This document shows positions 58,133-64,000 of a DNA stretch of 64,000 nucleotides, one piece after another. The position numbers and the translations under genes are program-made. The DNA lies in assembly GCA_913778205.1 (NCBI GenBank), contig CAJYUW010000039.1, forward strand, positions 1 through 64,000. Reading direction: 5' to 3'. Each line of letters begins with the position of its first letter. The first letter of the stretch is position 1. The notes beneath the pieces are model-generated. The model was given only the letters and a program-made list of their open reading frames with translations, made no database searches and was not told where the DNA came from. The stretch comes from an uncultured Curtobacterium sp. GTDB lineage: Bacteria > Actinomycetota > Actinomycetes > Actinomycetales > Microbacteriaceae.

Positions 58133-58163
58133 GGGGGCACCGGCTTCCCTGACCGGCGCCCCC
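58133..58163 (-). terminator. Terminator of the sortase-anchored protein gene
   Basis: GGGGGCACCGG at 58133-58143 pairs with CCGGCGCCCCC at 58153-58163 with one mismatch; 16 bases past the stop. Confidence 0.7.
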
Positions 58164-58179
58164 GCGGGTCGGACGTCGA

Positions 58180-60246
58180 CTACGCGGTGCGGCGCAGGCG
58201 TCGTGCGACGAGCGTGCCGCCACCGGCGGCGAGGAGGAGCCCGGCGATCAGCATGATCGGCAGGAGCTCGGCACCGGTGTAGGCGAGCGCGCCGCCACCG
58301 CCGTTGCCACCCTGACCGGCGCCGGCACCGGGGCCGTCACCGCCCGTGCCACCGGGGGTCCCCGGGGTCGCCGGGTCGGTGGGGTCGGTCGGGTCGGTCG
58401 GGTCGACCGGGGCCGCGGCGAGCACGAAGGTCACCGAGTCGGGGTCGCTCACGAGGGTGCCGACGGTCTCGACCGCGACGGCCTCGTGGTCGCCCACGGC
58501 GACGTCGGGGAACGTCACGGTCCACGTGCCGTCCTCGTCGGTGACCGTGGACTGCGTGCCGTCCTCGTCGCCGTCGAGGACGACGTCGACGTCGGAGCCG
58601 GGCTCCGCCGTGCCGGAGACCGGCACGTCGGTGGTGTCGTCCGCGGTCGGGACCGTGGTCTCGGTGCCGTCCTCGGGGTCGGTGATGACGATCCCGGCGT
58701 AGGCGTCGGCCTGGACGGTCGCGGTGGCGATGTCCACCGTCGCGGCGTCGACCGCGGGGAGCAGCTCGATGCGGACGGCGCGGACCGTGGTGGCACCGGT
58801 GGCGTCACCGTCGGGGTCGCTGAACGCCGGGGCGGTCTGCGAGTTGATCGTGATCGCGACGAGCTGGTCGAGGCCGTCGAGCAGCGGGTCGAGCGCCGTG
58901 ACGACGTCCTCGAGCGCGGCCACGAGCGTCGCGGTGGTGTCCGCGAGGAACTCGTCGGTCACGATGCCGCCGACCGCGGTGGTCAGCGCGGGCAGGAGCG
59001 CCGTGTCGACGACGCCCTCGAGACCGGCGGTCAGGCCGAGCGTGTCGAGGAGCTCGAGCGCCCCGGTCCCGGCGATGGTGACGTCGGGCTCGGTCGTCGA
59101 GGTGCCCAGCAGCTCGCCGAGGGTGGCGTCGACGGAGATGTCGAGCCCGCCGGTCGCGATTAGGACGGTCGCGTCGGTGCTGACGTCCACGGTCACGGTG
59201 GCGGCGTCGAGCGCGTCCTGGACGGCGTCACCCAGGAGCGTCGGCACCCGGTTCGTCAGGATGTCGGCGATCGAGGCCTCGATCTGGGCGTTGACGGTGT
59301 CGCTGGCGAGCAGCTGCGTGTTCGGCGCGAGCTCGTTGAGCGTGTAGAGGTCGGCCAGGTCGATCGAGATCGTGCCGGTCGACAGGTCGATCGTGACCGC
59401 GCCGGAGGTGATCGGCGCCTCGGTGACCGAGGAGACCGCCTGCCCGAGGTCGACGTTCGCCGTGACGGTGGCGGTGGTGTCGCCGACGGTGATGTCGGGG
59501 ACGATGTCCAGCGCCGTCGCGAGGTCGTCGACGACCGCACCGGTCAGGCCGGCGCTCACGCCGTCGGCGCTCAGGGCGGTCTCGAGGGTGGTGCTCGACG
59601 CGTCGAGCGCTCCGTTCAGCTGCCCGACGAGGGCGGCGACCGCCGGGCTCACCACGGACACGTCCGCGCTGGCCACCTGGTAGTCGGTGGTGACGTCCGC
59701 GCCGGCGAAGGTGCGGGTCGCCTCGGCCCGGGCGGAGAGCGCACCGAGGTCGACCGATGCCTCGCTGACGACGCCGTCGAGGTCGACGCCGTCGAGCAGC
59801 GGCGTGAGGTCGACGCTCGCGCCGTCGCTGCCCGGCTCGCCGACCTGGATCGCACCGTCGCCGGACACCGCTCCGGCGGCCGCGACGGCTCCGGTGGTGG
59901 ACGTGGAGGAGTACTGCCCGGCGACGCCGACGTCGACGAGGCCGTTCGCACCGAGGAGCTGGATGCCGTTCGGCGCGGTGACGCCGATCGAGTTGAGCAG
60001 CGTCAGGTCGAGCGGGTTCGACCCGCCGGCAGGGGCACCGCCGGGCGCGGTCGCGCCGTACGATCCCGCGAGCGCCGCGACCGTGTCGAGGTCGACGACG
60101 CCGCTGCCCGCGAGCAGCCGCCCCTCGGCCTGGGTGGCGTCCGATGCGGCGGCGTTCGCGGGGAGCGCCGCACCGCCGATGATGACCGCGGCCACGGTGG
60201 CCGTGGCGCCCGCGCGCAGCGCGAAGCGTGTTGCTGTGGATGGCAT
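58180..60246 (-). CDS. Choice-of-anchor G-type surface protein with LAxTG sortase signal
   Basis: A 688-residue secreted protein. The signal peptide is about residues 1-33, ending in ALPANAAA. The body is Ala/Val/Asp/Thr-rich beta repeats resembling the 'choice-of-anchor G' family, followed by one Ig-like domain (about 535-615, [15 protein letters not shown]) and a Pro/Thr-rich linker with repeated DPT. The C-terminus has a sorting signal LAYTG, a hydrophobic helix and RRLRRTA. LAxTG is the motif used by actinobacterial class E sortases. The sortase gene is not in this window. A strong ribosome binding site precedes the ATG. Probably an adhesin or matrix protein. Confidence 0.87.
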   Translation of the reverse strand: MPSTATRFALRAGATATVAAVIIGGAALPANAAASDATQAEGRLLAGSGVVDLDTVAALAGSYGATAPGGAPAGGSNPLDLTLLNSIGVTAPNGIQLLGANGLVDVGVAGQYSSTSTTGAVAAAGAVSGDGAIQVGEPGSDGASVDLTPLLDGVDLDGVVSEASVDLGALSARAEATRTFAGADVTTDYQVASADVSVVSPAVAALVGQLNGALDASSTTLETALSADGVSAGLTGAVVDDLATALDIVPDITVGDTTATVTANVDLGQAVSSVTEAPITSGAVTIDLSTGTISIDLADLYTLNELAPNTQLLASDTVNAQIEASIADILTNRVPTLLGDAVQDALDAATVTVDVSTDATVLIATGGLDISVDATLGELLGTSTTEPDVTIAGTGALELLDTLGLTAGLEGVVDTALLPALTTAVGGIVTDEFLADTTATLVAALEDVVTALDPLLDGLDQLVAITINSQTAPAFSDPDGDATGATTVRAVRIELLPAVDAATVDIATATVQADAYAGIVITDPEDGTETTVPTADDTTDVPVSGTAEPGSDVDVVLDGDEDGTQSTVTDEDGTWTVTFPDVAVGDHEAVAVETVGTLVSDPDSVTFVLAAAPVDPTDPTDPTDPATPGTPGGTGGDGPGAGAGQGGNGGGGALAYTGAELLPIMLIAGLLLAAGGGTLVARRLRRTA

Positions 60247-60744
60247 TGTGCCTCTTCCTCCGACGGATCCCTCCGCCGCTGATCCATCCCGGGGTGGTTG
60301 GTGCCGGGATCCGACGAGACCGCTGGTGGGGCGGTCCCGGAGTCACGTGTGCGCGTCGAGCTGCGCGCGGACGGGCTACCGGAAGGCGTCACCTCCGTCG
60401 GCGGGGACGGGCCCCGGGCGTCCGGCGCTCACGACGGACCGCGCGCGGTGCGTGGTCGCGGAGTCGTTCCGATCCATCCCTGGCCCCCCTCGGGTGTGCA
60501 CGGCTTCGCCGTCGTGCTGAGGACTGAACACGGGTGGTTGGTCCGCGTTCCTGAACAACCTACAAGGTCGCGACCGGAACCTGGCGATACCCCCGTTCGG
60601 GTGACAGTGCTCGCGTCCACTCCGCTCGGACGGCACGGCCGGTCGCCGCGACCGCGGGTCACGGGTCGGACGGGAGGCCCGTGGCGAGGCCGACACGGGC
60701 CTCCCGCCCGCACGTGGTCGCGTCGGGCGCGGGGCGCCGCGCAG
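60247..60744. other. Long intergenic region upstream of the surface protein gene
   Basis: About 500 bases with no supported gene on either strand. It contains a family A palindrome (60671-60706) that probably ends the membrane protein gene to the right, and 360 bases of putative 5' leader for the surface protein gene, including a small hairpin with arms ACGGC/GCCGT near 60505-60520. The AT-rich stretch at 60550-60570 on the minus strand (TTGTAGGTTGTTCAGG) may carry its promoter. No known riboswitch was recognised. Confidence 0.5.
60671..60706. terminator. Palindromic repeat family A, copy 5
   Basis: Arms CGGGAGGCCCGTG and CACGGGCCTCCCG around a 10-base loop; 39 bases beyond the stop of the minus-strand membrane protein gene. 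Confidence 0.8.
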
Positions 60745-61416
60745 TCAGCGCACCGACGGCAGGGTCACGACCGCGACGCCGGCCGCCGACGCGACCTTCC
60801 GGACCCGCTGGTCGAGCTCCTCACCGTGCAGGTGCTTCGGGAACCCGAACACGACACGGTAGGCGGGCACGTCGACCCACACCGGCGCGCCCGGGTCGCC
60901 GGCGAGGACCCGGATCGCGTCCACACGGCCGAAGGCGTACCGGCCGACCGCCTTGGCGTCACCGCTCTCGACGGACACGATCGCGGCTCGGGGGATGCCG
61001 ATCAGGAGCGTGGGGGTCGATCCGCCGGAGTAGAGACCGATGCCGTTCCCGTCGGCGACGAGCGTCCCGTAGCCGCGTCGGGGCCCCGACTCACGGGGCA
61101 GGCCGAGGGCGCCCGCCGCCCGGTCGATCTGCTTGCCGAGGTCACGGCTGACGCGCACCGGGACGAGGTGGGCGCCCGGGTGCCGGGCGGCGAGGGCCTG
61201 CTCACGACGCCGCGTGTGCGCGTGGTACGCGAGGTTGACGACCTCGACGATCACGAACGCGAGTGCAGCGAACCCGAGGAGGCTCAGGACGATGCCCTCG
61301 GTGCTCATCCCCTCCTGGTGCTCGCGGTACGCGAGCAGCCCGAAGCGCAGCACCAGGTACCCGACCAGCACGACGAGTCCGATCGCGCCCCCGCGGCGTC
61401 GTCCGTTGTTCCCCAT
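60745..61416 (-). CDS. Membrane protein of unknown function
   Basis: A 223-residue protein with two N-terminal membrane helices (about residues 12-30 and 40-62) and a soluble C-terminal domain of about 150 residues (with VPVRVSRDLGKQIDRAAGALG and LLIGIPRAAIVSV) that may be exposed to the cytoplasm. No catalytic motif. A weak TGGTCT lies 6 bases before the ATG at 61416. Not recognised beyond being a conserved-looking actinobacterial membrane protein. Confidence 0.75.
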   Translation of the reverse strand: MGNNGRRRGGAIGLVVLVGYLVLRFGLLAYREHQEGMSTEGIVLSLLGFAALAFVIVEVVNLAYHAHTRRREQALAARHPGAHLVPVRVSRDLGKQIDRAAGALGLPRESGPRRGYGTLVADGNGIGLYSGGSTPTLLIGIPRAAIVSVESGDAKAVGRYAFGRVDAIRVLAGDPGAPVWVDVPAYRVVFGFPKHLHGEELDQRVRKVASAAGVAVVTLPSVR

Positions 61417-61468
61417 CGCGCCAGACCAGGGCCGCCGCCGGGTGGGCCAGCCCTTGCTGCGCGCTCCC

Positions 61469-61688
61469 TCAGCCGCGGCGGACGCGGAGCCCGTCGAGCA
61501 GGACCCGCACCATCGGGTTCGGGGTCCCGTCGGCGGCAGGAGCCCGGTGGCTGAGGTCGCCGATCGCCTGCAGGAGCTCCACCGCGTCGACGTCGGTGCG
61601 GACCTCACCCGTGGCGATCGCCGCGTCGAGGAGCTCGCGCACCACGTGCCCGAGGCGGTCGACGAAGTACCCGGGCAGCGCGTCGGAC
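61469..61688 (-). pseudogene. tetR remnant (C-terminal half only)
   Basis: The reading frame ending at 61469 encodes about 70 residues typical of a TetR C-terminus (PGYFVDRLGHVVRELLDAA, EVRTDVDAVELLQAIGDL). The N-terminal DNA-binding half is missing: upstream of about 61688 the sequence is instead the antisense of an aldo/keto reductase fragment. A start codon and helix-turn-helix are therefore lacking. Confidence 0.75.
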
Positions 61689-61689
61689 G

Positions 61690-62244
61690 CCGGACGCCGC
61701 GACCAGGTCGTGCTCGCCACGAAGTTCCACGGCCCGGTGGACGACGACGTCAGCCACCGAGGAGCCTCGCGCCGGTGGATCGTGGAGGCCGTCGAGCGGT
61801 CGCTCCGGAACCTCCGCACCGACTACATCGCCCTCTACCAGCTGCACCGCCCCGACCCGGCGACCGACATCGACGAGACCCTGTCGGCGCTCACCGACCT
61901 CGTCCGACAGGGCGAGGTCCGCGCCATCGGCAGCTCGTCGATGCGCGGCTCCGAGATCGTCGAGGCGCAGTGGGTGTCCGAGCGTCGCGGGTTCGAGCGG
62001 TTCCGCACCGAGCAGCCGAACTACTCGATCCTCGATCGGGAGATCGAGCGCGAGGTCCTGCCCGTCGCCCAGCGGTACGGCATGGGGACGCTCGTCTACA
62101 GCCCGCTCGCGGGCGGATCGTCGACCGGGCGGTACCGCGCCGGGCAGGCGAACGACGAGTTCCGGGCGAGCACCGGCATGCGGCACTTCCGCGACGACCG
62201 TCGACTGGCCGCGATCGAGCAGCTGATAGCGCTCACCGACGAGA
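61690..62244 (+). pseudogene. Aldo/keto reductase remnant (both ends lost)
   Basis: From 61692 the frame reads GRRDQVVLATKFHG, then YIALYQLHRPDPATDIDETL and IGSSSMRGSEIVEAQWV, unmistakably an aldo/keto reductase, and runs without a stop to the CCA end of tRNA-Arg at 62244. It lacks roughly 80 N-terminal residues (including the catalytic Asp/Tyr) and the last 80 or so that bind the cofactor. It abuts the tetR remnant head to head, as if a deletion had removed the start region of a divergent pair. Confidence 0.82.
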
Positions 62245-62319
62245 TGGTGCCCCTGGAGGGACTCGAACCCCCAACCGTTTCCTTAGGACGGAACTGCTCT
62301 TCCATTGAGCTACAGAGGC
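62245..62319 (-). tRNA. tRNA-Arg (anticodon CCT)
   Basis: A minus-strand cloverleaf: acceptor GCCTCTG with CAGGGGC, anticodon loop GTCCTAA giving CCT (reads AGG), T-loop TTCGAGT, and an encoded CCA (62245-62247). The anticodon stem has one weak outer pair. Its 3' end is the exact boundary of the aldo/keto reductase remnant. Confidence 0.92.
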
Positions 62320-62354
62320 TGGCTGGACCACTCTAGCGGGCGCCACCAGGTGTT

Positions 62355-62396
62355 GGACGGGAGGCGCGGTGCCAGCTGGCACCGCGCCTCCCGTCC
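62355..62396. terminator. Palindromic repeat family A, copy 6
   Basis: A perfect 21-bp stem without loop bases (62355-62375, 62376-62396), core GGACGGGAGGC; 22 bases past the HNH gene stop and upstream of tRNA-Arg. Confidence 0.85.
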
Positions 62397-62418
62397 GTCT
62401 GCTGCGACCGCAGCGCCG

Positions 62419-62913
62419 CTACGCGGCGACCAGGTACTCGTCCCAGTCCGCCTGCGGACGCTCGATGCCCCGCACCACCCAGGACGCACCGTGCGGCGCC
62501 TTCGGGCGGAAGCGGAGGCGCCAGCCCATCTCCTGCGGGGTGCGGTCCCCCTTGGTGTTGTTGCACGCGAGGCAGCACGCGACGAGGTTCTCCCACGAGT
62601 CCTGCCCGCCGCGGGACTTCGGCTGGACGTGGTCGATCGTGGTGGCGTGCCGGTCGCAGTAGGCGCAGCGGTTGCCGTCGCGGCGGAGGACGCCTCGGCG
62701 GGAGACGGGCACGAGTCTGGAGCGCGGGATGCGCACGTACCGGGTGAGGATGATGACGGACGGACGGTCGTAGGTCGACGTCGACCCGGTCACCGGGTGG
62801 TCGAGGTCGGCGGCGACGATGGCGGCCTTCTGGTTCATGACCAGCACGAGGGCCCGTCGGAACGAGATCACCGCGAGGGGCTCGTAACCGGCGTTGAGGA
62901 CGAGAGTGCGCAT
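62419..62913 (-). CDS. HNH endonuclease
   Basis: A 164-residue protein with the HNH nuclease motif: CAYCDRHATTIDHVQPKSRGG (read as CAYCDRHATTIDHV then QPKSRGG), WENLVACCLACNNTKGD, giving two CxxC pairs for zinc and the catalytic His in the DH step. The N-terminal TLVLNAGYEPLAVISFRRA is typical of a very widespread actinobacterial family of unknown biological role. ATG 62913 is chosen; a GGAAGGGA ribosome binding site precedes it. A possible leader ORF lies upstream. Confidence 0.93.
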   Translation of the reverse strand: MRTLVLNAGYEPLAVISFRRALVLVMNQKAAIVAADLDHPVTGSTSTYDRPSVIILTRYVRIPRSRLVPVSRRGVLRRDGNRCAYCDRHATTIDHVQPKSRGGQDSWENLVACCLACNNTKGDRTPQEMGWRLRFRPKAPHGASWVVRGIERPQADWDEYLVAA

Positions 62914-63019
62914 GGGTTCCCTTCCGACGTGCCTGGACGGCTTCCAGGCGGTGCGGGTGCGCCGGACCAGGGCGTCGCGCAGGTGACCGTCGCTCGCGCG
63001 CACGGCCCCGGAACCACGA

Positions 63020-63047
63020 AGAGCACCACCCGGATGGGCAGTGCTCT
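63020..63047 (-). promoter_or_regulatory. Hairpin between the 31-residue ORF and the HNH gene
   Basis: AGAGCAC (63020-63026) pairs with GTGCTCT (63041-63047), with partial pairing inside. It starts two bases beyond the stop of the small ORF and could attenuate HNH expression. Confidence 0.4.
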
Positions 63048-63049
63048 CG

Positions 63050-63145
63050 TCATGACGGGGCGTGCTCGTGCACGCAGGCGGTGGTCGACCATGTGTCGAC
63101 GTGCGCGCGCCGACCCATGGTGCGGGTCGTGCGGAACGCTGACAT
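63050..63145 (-). CDS. Possible 31-residue leader peptide
   Basis: Short ORF starting ATG at 63145 with AGGGAG six bases upstream and a -10-like TATCCT (63186-63191) 40 bases before the start. The peptide is basic with several Thr and His (SAFRTTRTMGRRAHVDTW, then STTACVHEHAPS). It lies in the 370-base gap before the HNH gene and is followed by a hairpin. It may be a leader peptide or small protein; not recognised. Confidence 0.4.
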   Translation of the reverse strand: MSAFRTTRTMGRRAHVDTWSTTACVHEHAPS

Positions 63146-63195
63146 GAGGTCTCCCTGCTCGCAGCCGAAGGGCCGGTGCAGCGCCAGGATACGTC

Positions 63196-63233
63196 GGAAA
63201 CCGGCCCCGCACGAGGGTGCGCGGGCCGGTTCC
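63196..63233 (-). terminator. Terminator of the NlpC/P60 gene
   Basis: GGAAACCGGCCCCGCAC pairs with GTGCGCGGGCCGGTTCC except for single-base bulges; about 50 bases past the stop. Confidence 0.75.
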
Positions 63234-63285
63234 GGCGATGTTCACGGGTTCGACGCGTGCGCGTCGGCCGGAGGAGGTGTCCGGG

Positions 63286-64000
63286 TCAGATCCCGAAGCG
63301 GACGATGTGGTAGTCGCTCGTCCAGATCGGGCGGATCGACACGGAGCCACCGGGCTTCGGGGCGTCCATGATCATGCCGTTGCCCATGTAGAACCCGTCG
63401 TGCGCCTCGTTGTTGAAGATGACGACGTCGCCGGGCTGTGCCTCGGACTCGGGGATCGTGGTGCCGGCCTGGTCCTGCAGCGGGACGGAGTGGGCGAGGT
63501 TGATGCCGTACTGCGCGTAGACGAACATGACGTAGCCCGAGCAGTCGAAGCCGGACGGGTCGGCGCCGCCGAACACGTACGGGGTGCCGATGTACTGCTT
63601 CGCGGTCGCCACGACGGCGGGCAGCGAGAAGGGGGTGTTCTCGGCCGTCGAGGTCGCGACGTAGTCGGCGGCGCTCGGGCCCGAGTACGAGGCGTACTGC
63701 GAGGCGGTCGCGGCCCGGGCCTTCTCGGTCGCCGCGGCCCGCTTCGCGGCTGCGGCGGCGGCCTGGGCCTCGGCCTTCCGGGCGGCCTCGGCGTCGAGTG
63801 TGGACTGCGCGGTCGCGCCGTACCCGTCGCGGCTGGTGCCGGCGAGGGCGACGGCGTCCGAGACGGAGAAGTTCTGCTCGCCCGCGGTGCGGAGTTGGCG
63901 CTGGGCCGCGGCCTGGGCGTCCGCCGGCTGCTGCGTCGACGCGAACGCTGCCGGGACCGCCATGGTGCCGAACATGCCGGCGGCGACAGTCAGCACGAGC
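63286..64000 (-). CDS. NlpC/P60 (C40) peptidoglycan hydrolase, 5' end outside the window
   Basis: Secreted cell-wall endopeptidase that cuts peptide stems. About 238 residues are visible; the frame runs off the right edge within the signal peptide (VLTVAAGMFGTMAVPAAFAS), so only a short N-terminal part is missing. An Ala-rich helical linker (about 60-110) follows. The catalytic domain has FDCSGYVMFVYAQYG with the nucleophilic Cys, the His in NEAHDGFYMG and GDVVIFNN. An in-frame GTG at 63996 exists but is inside the signal peptide. Possibly controlled by a leader element outside the window. Confidence 0.92.
   Translation of the reverse strand, partial: LVLTVAAGMFGTMAVPAAFASTQQPADAQAAAQRQLRTAGEQNFSVSDAVALAGTSRDGYGATAQSTLDAEAARKAEAQAAAAAAKRAAATEKARAATASQYASYSGPSAADYVATSTAENTPFSLPAVVATAKQYIGTPYVFGGADPSGFDCSGYVMFVYAQYGINLAHSVPLQDQAGTTIPESEAQPGDVVIFNNEAHDGFYMGNGMIMDAPKPGGSVSIRPIWTSDYHIVRFGI

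Noticed and set aside
60247-60744. A c-di-GMP or c-di-AMP riboswitch in the leader of the surface protein gene
   Set aside because: Small hairpins are present, but I could not match the conserved core of either riboswitch class.
62245-62319. An active prophage or island boundary at tRNA-Arg
   Set aside because: No integrase, no direct repeat of the tRNA end elsewhere in the window and no phage genes; only a relic history is supported.
62868-63053. A 61-codon ORF overlapping the 31-residue ORF stop (ATGA) and the HNH start
   Set aside because: It has no ribosome binding site of its own, runs 46 bases into the HNH gene, and its sequence is low-complexity Ala/Pro/Ser. The overlap may be chance.

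Overview
The window looks like part of the chromosome of a high-GC actinobacterium of the family Microbacteriaceae, most likely Curtobacterium or a close relative. The evidence is the very high GC content, many GTG starts, many apparently leaderless genes (a TANNNT hexamer 6-8 bases before the start codon), a large helicase-like protein with a Vsr-like C-terminus, a LAxTG-type sortase signal, and the general gene repertoire. There is no prophage, transposase, CRISPR array or plasmid backbone. It reads as ordinary core and near-core chromosome with a few accessory genes.

Layout. Positions 1-410 are the upstream leader and promoters of a ribosomal RNA operon whose 16S gene lies just outside the left edge (minus strand). 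Positions 500-14640 are a long minus-strand block: pheS-pheT, the arginine biosynthesis genes argC-J-B-D-F-G-H (most junctions overlap by 1-4 bases), a 3-methyladenine DNA glycosylase and tyrS. No argR is present. A TrmH/SpoU methyltransferase and the infC-rpmI-rplT operon follow; infC appears to use a rare ATT start. Positions 17200-28500 hold a DUF1844 protein, an orphan maltokinase, a GH2 glycosidase, a PIG-V-like mannosyltransferase, an amidase-type lipoprotein, tRNA-Ala(CGC), galU, 5-formyl-THF cyclo-ligase, an FmdB-type zinc ribbon protein and MscL. Positions 28600-42450 hold a CDP-alcohol phosphatidyltransferase, a 1.3-kilo-residue helicase-like protein with degenerate Walker motifs, a CitE-like lyase, an FAD monooxygenase, an ArnT/PMT-like glycosyltransferase, an aldo/keto reductase, a lipoprotein, a pyruvyltransferase and a quinone oxidoreductase.

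Positions 42570-45090 are a polar amino acid ABC transporter (ATPase, permease, binding protein). Positions 45294-48903 are a tightly coupled three-gene unit: an S-adenosylhomocysteine hydrolase-like protein, a cytosine/adenosine deaminase-like amidohydrolase and a DUF985 cupin. This is the most interesting functional unit here; it may be a purine-thioether recycling route. Next come a PrsW-like protease, a glutaredoxin-like protein, a GlsB/YeaQ protein, an MFS drug exporter overlapping its TetR regulator, a phosphotransferase, a flotillin, nadE, a newly seen 56-residue ORF, and a large sortase-anchored surface protein. The right end has a double relic (the 3' halves of a divergent tetR/aldo-keto reductase pair) ending exactly at tRNA-Arg(CCT), an HNH endonuclease with a possible 31-residue leader ORF, and a truncated NlpC/P60 hydrolase.

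Non-coding structure is unusually rich. At least six copies of a palindrome built on GGACGGGAGGC sit at gene 3' ends, and related copies lie inside coding sequence. A second palindrome family has two copies with compensatory changes. A separate set of unrelated short tandem repeats begins almost immediately after stop codons.
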